A stretch of DNA of 64,000 nucleotides from Cladochytrium replicatum. Lineage: Eukaryota > Chytridiomycota > Chytridiomycetes > Cladochytriales > Cladochytriaceae. Positions 21,053 to 31,796 of the stretch are shown here, piece by piece. The notes under the pieces are model-generated. The model was given only the letters and a program-made list of their open reading frames with translations. It had not been told where the DNA came from and did no database searches. How positions within the stretch are numbered: the first letter of the stretch is position 1; each line of letters starts with the position of its first letter. Made by a program: the position numbers and the translations under genes. Location: the NCBI GenBank assembly GCA_025526935.1, contig JAHLKD010000028.1:62001-126000 (forward strand). The letters are read 5' to 3'.

Positions 21053-21931
21053 TCAAAGCGAGGGAACGATTTCAATTCCCGACGGCCATTCTGCCACCGT
21101 CGCTGCGAACTTCAAAGCAGTTGCAAGCTGCTCAACCGATGCTCCCGCGACAAATAAGGTCCCGGGATAGTTCTTTGTCCCCCACAACGGATGTTGCAAA
21201 ATCTTGCAGCAACCAGCAAGCACAGTGTTGTACTTCATCAAGCGAACCCCTCCGTCAACATCAGGGTAAAGAGAGGCACCACGTGGACTCCAGACAGGGT
21301 ACCCGGAGGCTGGGTCTGTGAAGTCCACCCAGCATCTTGGCTCTTGACCGTTTTTGTTGTCACTGGAGAGCAGCTGCTTCACACGTGTTGCAAACTCGAA
21401 ACACTATCCGTTCAATAAACGCAATGAGCATTTTTACCCTTGATATATAGAGTTTAAATGAATACTTACGCATTCCAAGAGAATATCGCGCTCGTAGTTC
21501 GATTCACCAGTTACAGCAACCAAGTCGCATGTGCTCTTCCAGAACAGCGGCACGACAAAAAAGTTGTGTCCATCAGATCCACTTTCGCCAGCCTTCGAAC
21601 CTCCACTAAAACGACAAAACGCTTCCCGAACGGCAGGATGCGATACGTTCGAGAACACATGGAAAAGTTCACGGAGAAGAAAACGTCCCGGAGAGTGGAT
21701 GGAGTACTGCAGTTCCCTTGTGACAGCGATACGCTTCCCTACTGCATATTCGTCCGAGTTTGGTGACATGTGTGCGTAGGTTGTGATGCTGAGTGTGACA
21801 GGAACGACTGTAGAAGGGTGCAGTTGTGTGGGACGACCAGAGCTCTTTTTTTGCGAGCGAGGCGACGACGAGTCGTCCATGCCTGCCATGAAGTCTGCCC
21901 GTGCCGGAGTTCTGATGCAGACCTGCTGCAT
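21053..21931 (-). CDS. MMADHC: MMADHC-like cobalamin (vitamin B12) trafficking protein
   Basis: Two exons (21931-21470 and 21403-21053) give 270 residues. The C-terminal domain is diagnostic: FFVVPLFWKSTCDLVAVTGE, then NYERDILLEC joined to CFEFATRVKQLL, then RCWVDFTDPASGYPVWSPRG and LAGCCKILQHPLWGTKNYPG, as in human MMADHC (cblD). That protein partners with MMACHC and directs cobalamin to cytosolic methionine synthase or mitochondrial methylmalonyl-CoA mutase. The N-terminus (VCIRTPARADFMAG) could be part of a targeting signal, but this is not clear. Most Dikarya lack the B12 pathway, so an intact gene suggests B12 use in this organism. Both introns and frame are clean. Confidence 0.88.
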
Positions 21932-24407
21932 TGTGGGTGAGAATCGATTCCGATGCGAAAGTTCAAAGTCGATTTGGGTTGATTTAATTTATGGGGTTGA
22001 GCAGTCAGTGAGGCGCGTGTATAATTAACTGTTAATTAATTAATTGGAGATAGAGCGTGGCGCTCAGCAAATGATATGGTCATTAGACAGTAGTTAATGG
22101 CTCACTATTCACCAATTTCTTCTTAAAAAATACTTCTGCTGGAGTTATTCGTCCCCGACCTCCTCGATGTGAATATCTTCATACACAACTCCCTCCCTTC
22201 CTCCCTCGAGAGCCTCCATAACATCCAAAACTCCTCCATGGTTGGGTGCCTATCGAACCAGTCGTACTCCCACAACCTCCACTTCCAACCTTAAGGACGT
22301 CCCAGGCCAATTCTTTTCCCCACTACGGCGCCGTGGAACCAGTAGTGCTTGCGCCGGCGCAGCGATCGCCTTGGACTCCGGCAGTCTCGCGACCATAGCC
22401 ATTCGCGGACCTCTTGCTGGACACGATGTCTGCTCGTCAATGCAGCGGTCTCCAATGTTCGTAGCCCTGCTGCTCACTGGGACGATACTGAGCCAGTCGG
22501 AAACAGAGATGCATCGGCTCGTGTAATATGATGAGCCTGGCTCGGTTGAGATCACAGACCGAGGTGCGAGCGCAGTTGTGCCTTCCGTCCGCTTAGACGA
22601 CGATGATGGTAGCCTATACCCTGTAGATCAGCGATGTGCTTTACAACTACACTTATCCATATCTACTCACACAAGATGCTCGCTGTGAGATTCCACGTCT
22701 GCTACTTCCACGCCACCCTTTGAGCACATGGATCCGGAGCCCATGTCTTCCCCAAGAAGCACCTGAAGACTAGCGATGTGTGCCATGGAGGTTCGACTGA
22801 ACCCAAACTCGTGAGTAATTTTCGAGAGCGCTGTCGTGACGTTGGAAACAGGTGTCAGCGGTAGTTCGATGTGGAGAAAAGCTTCGAAAGGATACAATCA
22901 GAGTCAAAAACACTTTCGCTCGACAAGTAATAAATGCTCTGCAGAGGCAGCTCTGTGCTACGCAGTTACGTTCTTGAACAGGATAATCCCTGATATGGCC
23001 GAAAATTTTCGTTTTGAAAAGGTTTGCAGCATGAAGTACATGGAAAAATATTCGACGAAGTTCGTGAACATCGACAGCGAAGCCGCCGACGACTTGACGA
23101 ACCTTTCCAGTTGGTCGGATTCAAGCTGGCTGATTACGATTCCACAATTGGTGTGGTTCAAGCTGGCTGATTACAGTTCCCCTTGCGAACTCGATCGCAC
23201 CCGCTGGATTCATTGCAGATCCAAACCGCATCACGAACTTTCTTCATTCAAGATTCTGCGCGTACTTGCCGCCGGTGGCTTTATCATATCCAGTGCAATT
23301 GCAAAGGCATTTGGAGCCGACGAGGAGGAGTCGCTCTCTGAGCATCCAAACTTCGTCTTCGTCGTACCCCGTGCGACTCCGCTGGGCCAGGGAAGGCAGT
23401 TCCCGTACACGATCTGGTGTTTTACTTGACAAACTTTCATGATTGACCGCTTGAGGAGTAAGATTGAGTACTTCAATGGAGGTCTCATACGGAAAGTAAA
23501 TGTGAAGCACAGTCCACTTTCACCGAGTAGGCTGGGCGAGCTGTGGATGGTACCATCTCCCATTTGGAATGGTTCACCGTGGTACAACCGAACTCCCCAG
23601 TGGAACGGTAACCTGAGCCCAACATCAGAACACAAAAGCACCAGCTGGAACGGTTATGGCGGCAAACTTGACTCGATGAAAACTGGGATGCTGCACCAGG
23701 CAAGAAAATTCCGTAGCGCTTGCGAGAGAGAACCAGCAGAAATCATTTCGACGACAATAGAATTTGTTGATGACCACGACAGCGAGGTGGACAAAATCGA
23801 GGTGAACTTTATGTACAAAAGTGAAGCAGCGAGCCCAAAACATACAATTCCAAACATAAATGGAAATCGGAGCCACAGAAAGTCCCCCGTCTCGAAATCT
23901 TCAGTGCGAAGTCCAAAGATTGCTGCAGAAAGGATTCGAAGTTAAAACTTGAGAAACCTCCGTAGCAGCAGGGTCTCCATCTCAATCAATCCTAGCCGAA
24001 TATGACAATGAACCAGTTATGGTTGCATTCCTACCATCACCAAAATCCCAGACAGAATCATTTTTTGCCGTCACAGGAGAGCCCAACATCCCTGTCGGTT
24101 TCCAGGAACACATCTCCATCACCAACCCGATCTGTCTCCCACGATGACCAAATCGATTGTGATCGTCACCGCGACCGGTTTTATGTCGATTCGATGTGGT
24201 ACAACGCTCTTTCGAAAATATGTCCGCCAGGTCTCCCACAAGAAGGATGGGTTGCGCAGCCAAGAGACTTTTCAGAACATCTTCCTCTGTTGGGGAATCA
24301 ATCGTGTGAATGGCGGCGGAACAGAGCAACACAGCATGAAATATATCGCAATATTGTGAATAAATTACAAGTCGTTGTATTGACCGCAGAAACAGATGTA
24401 GAAAAGT
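21932..24407. other. 2.5 kb of unresolved, possibly decayed coding sequence
   Basis: Both strands contain frames of 130-200 codons that look partly coding but do not join. On the minus strand, 22640-22148 reads through one TAG and ends with an acidic tail (LDVMEALEGGREGVVYEDI). On the same bases another frame reads WEYDWFDRHPTMEEFWML. On the plus strand 22836-23429 and 23439-23945 are open, and 23950-24130 reads EYDNEPVMVAFLPSPKSQ then FFAVTGEPNIPVGFQEHISI. On the minus strand 23640-23500 includes GESGLCFTFTFRM. I recognise no family and cannot choose a strand. Confidence 0.3.
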
Positions 24408-26898
24408 TCAGTCCAGTGACCCTGAAGCTCTCGCCAACATCTGAGCTTTCTTGATCTTTTCAATCACAGCTGATTTCTTCTCTTTCTTGATTTCTTTCGC
24501 TTCTCTCTGCAGACTTGACCAGTCATCTTCATCATCACTATCGCCGAAATCCGAATCGGAATCACCATCTTTTCGCTTCTTTGGATTTTCAGAGTTGATC
24601 TTCGTTGTTGGGTGACCAAAGGTCCCTTCGTTTTTGGCCTTGGCGATTGCCTCCCTCTTCTTCACTTTCTTTTCTCTCCGTTCGTCTCTTCGTTCCTTCC
24701 GCTCCTTCTGGTCTGACCATGACTGGCTACCCTTTGCAGTTTTCAGCTTTTTCTGAGGTTGTTGGTCGGTTGTTGAAGAGTCCTCGTTCGCTTTCTTAAT
24801 GTCAATTTCTTTCGCGAGTTTCGCAAGGCGCTGCTTTTCGCGTGCTTTGTCTTTGTATTTGATGCTCGGAATCTGAATAACTAAATTAAGCTTCGTGTGC
24901 TTGGGTTTGTAGCATACTTACATCAACGGCTGGTGGGGTAAACTCAATCTTTTTATTCTTGAGCTCGGGCATTTTGGGAAGCTTCAAAAAAGAAATTAAG
25001 TCTTTGTCAATTGACCATAGTATCAACTTTCAATGGAGCAACGTACCCTCAGCAGACCGAAAGATCTAGCCAAGGCGGCAACATCAACGTTTTTGAACTG
25101 GAAGATGTAGCTCGCCTGATGTTCATTGTATGATCGAACCCAGCTAACGAATGCTTTGGTGCTCTAAAAATTGCCATGTGAGGTCTTCAACAACCATACA
25201 CCAGATGCTAACCTTCTCAAATAAGTCTCGATCGTTTATGTTTGCTTTAACAAGCGAATCCAGTGCCCCAGCGACCGTGATACAATTCTTTTGTGAAACA
25301 TCTTCGTCAGCGTGTACGCTCATTTCAGTCATTGGAACTTTGCGAATCTTCAGAAATTCTGTGTGTAATTTAGAATGAAAGTTGCAAATTCGAAGCTAAC
25401 CACGCACCAATGTATGTGTCTTCTTTTGGTGTCAAAAATACGACAGCATTCCCTTCTCGGCCGAGTCGTGCGGTTCGACCACACCGATGAGTAAATGCTT
25501 TTGGATCCTGCGGAGGATCAAATTGAATAACCCAATCCACATCTGGAAGATCAAGACCTCGAGCGGCCACGTCTGTGCACAACAGTATTCCCTTGTCGGC
25601 TTTTGAGAACTTTTCATAAACAGCTTCTCGATAATCAGCGAAGGCATAGAAAATGGGAACTTGGTTCTACCTTCTCTGCGTTTGGGATCCATCTTTCCGT
25701 GGAGGGAGAGCATTGCGAATGTCTTTAGAAAGGCAAAAGTGCCTAAAACCTTTCGATTGTTTTGTAAGCATCGAGCACCAACAGTGGATGAAGTTAATTA
25801 CCTTGTAGAAGTAGTCAACACAGGCACCAGTACAGAAGTACACCATGAACTTGCTTGAATCGTGCATTTTGAACAGGTGAAGAAGTTGCGCAAGCTTTTG
25901 ATCTGGTTCGCAGAGCAAGTAGGTTACAGCCAAGCTACAGGATCAATGCATGAAATCAGCATGGAGTTGTACATTTTTTAAACTATAGTGAGACCATACC
26001 TAGTAGGAATTCGCTGTTCTTCCATATTTTTGTTTTTGCTTTCCACCTTAACCACAATTCTTGCAGGATTTCGTAAACCAGCACGGACCAGTTCATTCAA
26101 CGCGTCAGTCATAGTCGCAGAAAACAACCCGGTTCTCCGTTGTTTTGGCAGCCTCGAGATGATGGCATTGAGAGAGTTCTCGAAACCCATGTCGAGAAGC
26201 CGATCCGCTTCGTCCATTACCAGAACCTCCAGCTCTTTCGTCACAATAGAGTTCCTTTTCAGTAGATCTTCCAATCTACCAGGGGTTCCTATGATGATGT
26301 CTGCTCCATCTCTCGAGAAGTCTTTCAGGTCGTCTGCCACACTGCTTCCACCGATGAAAAGAAGATGTCTTATTCTTCGAGTATCTGGCATGGAATTTGT
26401 GAGTTCCAAAAACTTTCCAAATACATCGTATATCTGTTTGGCCAACTCGCTATGCTGGTTAAGCGATATGAGTGAGTATGGATTAACTTTGTTTTACCGA
26501 GTTGGAGAGATAATCAATGCTCCAATCTCATTTTTAAGGAGAGGATCTTCGCGTCGAAGCAACTTCTCGAGGACTGGAATCACAAAAGCAAGAGTTTTTC
26601 CAGAGCCAGTCACAGCCTTTGAAAGCAGAATTAGCCTGGTTTCTCCCGAAATAAAAAAATACAACTTAATTAATACCTCTACAACAACATCTTTGTTTCC
26701 AATGAATACAGGAATCGTTCCAAGTTGGACTGGAGTCATCTGTGAGAATCCTTGCGATTTCAAAGCGGCCAAGCTTGATAAAATGTTAATGAGTTATTCA
26801 AACCTATTATATACGCATGCTTACATTGGTGGTGAGAGCGCAGGCTTCAGTTTGTCCCACTGGCCAGCAGCGGAAACAAAGTCGTTCTTGGTAGCCAT
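24408..26898 (-). CDS. SPB4: DEAD-box ATP-dependent RNA helicase Spb4 (DDX55)
   Basis: A gene with about nine introns; the first exons (26898-26825, 26773-26677, 26616-26498, 26449-26000) join in phase. Helicase motifs appear in order: Q motif region [22 protein letters not shown] (I), PTRELA (Ia), [11 protein letters not shown] (Ib), [13 protein letters not shown] (II), FSATM (III), [16 protein letters not shown] (IV), [19 protein letters not shown] (V) and [13 protein letters not shown] (VI). The Spb4/DDX55-specific [10 protein letters not shown] and [19 protein letters not shown] blocks follow, with a Lys/Glu-rich tail ending in [10 protein letters not shown]. Spb4 acts in the nucleolus in 60S ribosomal subunit assembly and 27S pre-rRNA processing. 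It is divergent from CMC4, with 420 bases between the two starts. Confidence 0.96.
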
Positions 26899-27318
26899 GA
26901 AAAACTGGCGGGCAATCACAAGCCACAGCAAGTTGTTAAAACAAGAACTATTCAGAGTAAATAAATTAGACAGGAGCCTTATTTTCTGCCAAAGAAAGCT
27001 CCGACTCGAATTCTATATCGTTTTCATTTTTGAGGTCGCATTCATCTGGTCTTTATTTTCTTATAATTCATTAATATATATTGCGTCCGGCTTCAGCTGA
27101 TTATTTAGCACATCATATTAATAGTCAGTCTTATACAGCTTTCTTTCTAGCCCATAGCCGCGTACTAATTTAAATAGATTAATTTAGGTCTGTATTATTA
27201 TTATGGCCCATTCTGATTATCTCTACCACTTCGTAGTGAATATAATAATGTGCGTCACATCGTATTATTTACCATAAACAATTTTTGTAAAAACCTACAT
27301 CACCAAGCCACGGACGCG
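26899..27318. other. Divergent upstream region of SPB4 and CMC4
   Basis: AT-rich, with several short A/T runs at 27040-27290 and no coding content. The open frame in front of the CMC4 ATG probably reflects leader sequence or an intron ending near 27308. Confidence 0.45.
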
Positions 27319-27555
27319 ATGTATCCTTGCAAGCGATTTGCCTGTGCGATTCAGGAATGCCTCGTATCTCACAACTACAGGAGCGAAAAATGCAAGGCGG
27401 AAGTTGCGCGACTGGAGGAATGCTGTCTGGCTGCACGAAAAGCCGCTGCCACGGCAGATGAACTAGATCGTGCGAGAGAAGCTTGCGGAACAGTGTGGAG
27501 GAACTACGATCATCGAACATCAATCCAGCAAAGTAACGGAACCAACAAACAATGA
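27319..27555 (+). CDS. CMC4: Cx9C motif-containing protein 4 (Cmc4-like)
   Basis: A single-exon frame of 78 residues starting MYPCKRFACAIQEC. Two CX9C pairs (CKRFACAIQEC and CKAEVARLEEC) with an extra adjacent Cys match the Cmc4 pattern of yeast and mammals. A third Cys-containing helix (DELDRAREACG) follows, and then a short polar tail. Members are small intermembrane-space proteins oxidised by Mia40. Their exact role in respiratory-chain assembly is not settled. The ATG was chosen because it places the first Cys four residues from the start, as in relatives. Confidence 0.88.
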   Translation: MYPCKRFACAIQECLVSHNYRSEKCKAEVARLEECCLAARKAAATADELDRAREACGTVWRNYDHRTSIQQSNGTNKQ

Positions 27556-27892
27556 AAGCAATCAATTTGATCCAAGTACTATTATATTAAATCAAATTGA
27601 TAACATTCAGCGGCCTCCACTGTTTGCTTGCCGTTAATGCTGTTCAGATACAATTCGATAAAACTTACAATTCAGACATATCACCGTCATCATCTATTCC
27701 CTGATGAATTGACAAGGTGTCGAGCGCACCGAGTGCCTCTGAAAAGAAGTCCTATACAAAAAACATTAGTTAGCATGGTTTATCGCTATTCTGTGACAAA
27801 TCATACAGATGCACGTCTTTGGTTGCGCTTTTCGGGTGGAAACTTCTTCGCTACAATAGTTGCCTGTTGGGAAAATGAGACACATGTTCATA
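27556..27892. other. Intergenic between convergent genes
   Basis: 3' flanks of CMC4 and the PARP-like/B-box gene. An inverted repeat ATCAATTTGATCC / ATCAAATTGAT lies near 27558-27601 and could form a hairpin. Otherwise nothing recognisable. Confidence 0.45.
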
Positions 27893-30228
27893 TCAAGAGT
27901 TTTTGATTACTGGAAAGTTTGGTTGGGGATCAGGAGCGTAGGGTTGTGTTGTGTACGTTGCACCCCTAGTTGGGACTCTTCCTGGACCGCTTTGTCTTGG
28001 AGACCCAGGCATTCCTGTGATGCTTTTGGCATACCCAGCCATTGGAGCACCCATGTTGCTCAAACCAGCCAATCCACCACCTCCAGGTGAAATCGGAGAT
28101 GTTACTGTGCTTGACATTATACTTCCTACTGGACCCGACCCGTTCGATCTTGCCGGAGTCGTAGTAACATATGCTGGGCCAGGGTCCTGTACAACTGTTA
28201 TACCGCCAGTCACCTGCCAAAACCAATCAGAATGAAAAAGCAATTGATGATAGGCGATTACTGCGACGATTACTGCGACAACTCACTTTGACATCAAGCT
28301 GGACGTCAATTCCGTCCCGAAAGAATCTGAAGTCATGCAACTCTGACCGGTACTGCTGGTTGCGAGCCCATGTGAAGAGGAAGTGAGTCGCATCGCCGGT
28401 CTGAATGTAGCGAATGAAATTTTCCACTCTGTCGACTTCACCGATCTGTCTCTTCAGCTCGAGCTCGTCTCCAAGCAATATATCGAGCTATACGAAGTTG
28501 TTAGCATATGAGTAAAGCTTACATGTTTCATGCTCACTTTCGTATTTGTGATGTGCTTCAGCTCAGCCAGAGCTCGTTTATATATTTCTTCAATGTGTGT
28601 CTCGACACTCGCAGCCATTTTCTCCACCGCTTTTGCCCGCGAATGTATTGCAGCGATCTGGTTGTTGATCTCTGACCGTCGGCTTTGGAAAACAGGATCA
28701 TGCTGAACCAGAATAAGAAAAGAGATATTTGACCAAACAATCGTTACACACCGTCAGTGCTTCTTGAAGAACCGCTTGATAGGCCTCCGTGACGCTGACT
28801 AGCTGATGCTTTGCTGAGTCACCATTGGCATGGTTGCCTACCATTTTGCAATACACGCAAACAGGAATATGGCATTGGGAGCAGAAGAACTCGACAAGTT
28901 TATCCGTATGGTGGCGACAAAATCCGAAGACGTCTGTGCCCTTTCCGATGGGTGTTCTCACATGCCTGCTTGCCAGCTTGGACGAGTGCAGCTGAGTGTC
29001 GCATTTGTTGCACAGATGGGCTGCATCAGCTGCACAATGGACAGTTGCTTCCGCCTGCTCGCAATTCTCACACTTTGCTCTCTGGGGCAAAATTTAGAAG
29101 AGCTTCGAGTAGCCGATTGGACAAGTGATGCTCACCTCTCTTGCTTTCATTTCTTTCGCTGGATCAAATTCATACTGCACAAGGTATTGAGGTAGGATCT
29201 CGAAATTTCTAAACATTAGACTGCGTTGAGAGATATGCGAGACCATGTACCTGAGCAGAATTTTTGACATAGTAGACATGGCGGTATTCATCGCTTGACT
29301 CTCCTGTTTGAGAATGATCTTACATAGAAATGAGATACTGTCTGAAATGCAATAAAATGGCGAACCTTTCAGATAAAAGCTATCATATCCTTCTGGAACT
29401 GGCTCCCGGTCTGCCGTAATTGCGTCATCACAAACAAACGCTCGTCCGACTCCTATCTTGCACACCAATGCGCGATGAATTATCTTCTGAGGTTGCTGCG
29501 GGATCACAGGAGCTCCAGATACGACCAATGAGCATTTCGAAATGTCCACCAGAACCAGACAAATCACCTTTATCACGTAATTGACGCAGAGAAGAGCCCA
29601 CAACAAAAGTCATTCCACTAGCTGTGCCGCTCATCAATCCGCCGCTAACCCCAGCTGTACTTCCTTGCGGGGTGGATTGAGTTGCGACTTGCTGCTGAAC
29701 TGCAGAACCTCCATTTGATGAAGATGAGACGACGGAACTGGGTTTGAACTGAAATCCCCTGCGGATGACTTCTTCTTCTGTGCTTGATCCCCCCAGTTGC
29801 GAAACATCTGTCCACGACGTGAGTGTGAGAATATCCTTTAGGATGGATTTAAGGATTGATTAAAACCGATGAGTTTGTTAATATGCCATAATTCCTAACC
29901 TTGCATCGTTTCTCGAATTGAATGGAGATGTGAGGGTTCGAGATGGCATGAGCTGTCACAATTCGAGCTGTGGATGCCTTCAAGGTAAGCTGTAATCCAT
30001 ATTCCAGGTAAGCGTATTCCGGAGTGGTCGGGCTAAGTTGCGTTCGTCCAATCTTCTCTGCCATGATTCGAGTTTGCTTGGCTCGATACACGCCAGTTTC
30101 CAAGTTTGAGTCCACCACGTCAGCTCGGGCACGCGAACCAATTTACCCCAGTTTGGCAAGTCTGTGTTTCCCAATGGACAGACCAACCCGGTGAGTTTGC
30201 GAGAGGACGAATCGAGGGAGAAGCTCAT
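27893..30228 (-). CDS. PARP-like ADP-ribosyltransferase-fold protein fused to B-box zinc finger and coiled coil
   Basis: A multi-exon gene from ATG 30228-30226 to TGA 27895-27893. N-terminal part: MSFSLDSSSRKLTGLVCPLG, a helical block (about 30110-29900), then SSTEEEVIRRGF and a Ser-rich loop. The middle part matches the end of a PARP catalytic fold: IIHRALVCKIGVGRAFVC, VPEGYDSFYLK, then across introns EYRHVYYVKNSAQ joined to ILPQYLVQYEFDP. A B-box zinc finger follows (RAKCENCEQAEATVHC, CDTQLHSSKLASRH, then HTDKLVEFFCSQCHIPVCVYC), then coiled-coil helices (KAVEKMAASVETHIEEI) and a Gly/Pro/Ser-rich tail. The usual catalytic His-Gly and the Glu before the YxxxQ-like strand are not evident, so it may be inactive or mono-ADP-ribosylating. 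The layout is TRIM-like with an ART domain in front. The join near 30110 and that near 29520 are the least certain. Confidence 0.72.
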
Positions 30229-30289
30229 GCTCTTGCCAAAGGAAAAGAAAGCAAGTGGATTACACTGAAAACCCTCCGGTTAACTTTGA

Positions 30290-31776
30290 GGTCATTGTGA
30301 ACAACGATGATTTCCTACACAAAAGTCCAAGAAATCCAGCTCCAAATCCGTGAAGACAGAAACTGAACGCCAGAAGAAGCGAAGTCAATCAGAAGCATCG
30401 GATGCCTATGAAATGCAAAACATGGACGCTGAAGAGAAGGCGAGGGAATATGTCCCAGAAAAAGCCACGAAATCATGGCCCTTCAACTATAGTGATTGAT
30501 CAATTTTGTGTCGGCAAGACAGATAGTGACGGAGATGATGATGAAGACTTTGGTCGTCAGGCACACAATACAAAGCCATCCAAACGGTAAAGAGGATCAT
30601 TGTCAATATATTACTAACGGTCGAATACCCATATCTTTCAGTAACGAAAGACAACGACTCAGTCTGATGGTAGCCCATGAACTTTGAGGTTAATTCATTT
30701 GAAATGAAACAGATCTTCCAGGAGCGAAAAGAGCTGGCTGATATTGAGCATGCAATTCAACTCTCGAGAATGTAGATGACGGTCGATCTCACCTACAGCT
30801 CCCCCAGGAAGAAGCATGAGACCATTCCGTCGACTTCACAGCTGACGCCTGCACGTAGCGAAATTATATCGCGAGGCGGATCAGAGGGAACGCCACGAAA
30901 GAAAGCAACTGCACAATCGATGAACTTCTATATTGAAAATGAGCACCGTCGATAAGTGGCAGTAGTTCCCGACTCAGCTCAAACGCCAAACGCCAAACTC
31001 GAATTTCAATATCAAGTCGATTGAATCCGTTGCTATTGAGAGCCCAGTGACCACCAAAGCAGAAAAGCCTAAAAAGCGAACACAAAGAAAGAAGTTCGAT
31101 GACGATTCGGACGATAACCTCGAGGATTTTGCGGAAAAATTGGACTGGGATAACGACTCGCACGACGATGATTTTGGTGGACGAAACAAACCCAAAAAGC
31201 CAAAAGCGCAACCGAAAACAAAAGTAAACCAGTCCCCTACAACTACGTCTACAGCAAAGTAGAATGGGGTTAAGAACACCAAAGCCGCTGCAGTCTCCAT
31301 CTGCAGTCTCCATCGATTCAAATCATGAAGATTTTTCTACATCCAGCAATATTCCAGATCAGGAGAACACCCGAACGTATGAGACGCCAGAGAAGAAAGC
31401 AGAGAGTTTGCACGTTTCAGGAGAGGACAGTGTGTCCACGCCGTTAGCTGTAACCAAAACATCTTCGCACTCAAGAACTGCGATGAAGCATACCCCTTTT
31501 CAGCAGCCAGTGTTTGCTGGCTTCAATTCTGCCCCAGCTGGAAAAAGGAATGTCCGCCAAGCTCTAGGTGGAGCCGATCAAAGCGCAAATATTTCTAGCC
31601 CAAAGTCAAGTTCGCCTACACGAAAAGAGCAAGTACGTTATGTAAACAACTTTTTGATGTTTCTTTCTTAATCCATTATTTCTCAGGGTATGGCAGCAGT
31701 ATCATTTCCTCATTTGCGAGTTGGGCTGTCCAGGAGAGGAAATGTCAAACCATTACATGCATATCTTAAAAAATGA
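30290..31776 (+). pseudogene. RAD51AP1-like locus with disrupted frames
   Basis: Features of RAD51-associated protein 1 are visible. An N-terminal block KATKSWPFNYSD, with a one-base shift, is followed by DQFCVGKTDSDGDDDEDFG, resembling the family's NYSQF plus acidic DDDF start. A UIM-like helix ERKELADIEHAIQLS lies at about 30724. A Lys/Ser/Asp-rich middle has more acidic patches. The C-terminus (spliced at about 31629-31686) carries LRVGLSRRGNVKPLH, the RAD51-binding motif of RAD51AP1, ending at TGA 31774-31776. RAD51AP1 stimulates RAD51 D-loop formation in homologous recombination. At least three joins (near 30495, 30775 and 31262) need a base change or skip a stop, so the locus is either decaying or misassembled. 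The diagnostic ends are intact; the middle is not. Confidence 0.55.
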
Positions 31777-31796
31777 TCTATTTTTTTGTGTTCTAT

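Noticed and set aside
13859-27555. A possible functional cluster of mitochondrial genes (NDUFV1, NDUFS5, MMADHC, CMC4)
   Set aside because: They are interrupted by unrelated genes and lie on both strands; proximity by chance is the simpler view.
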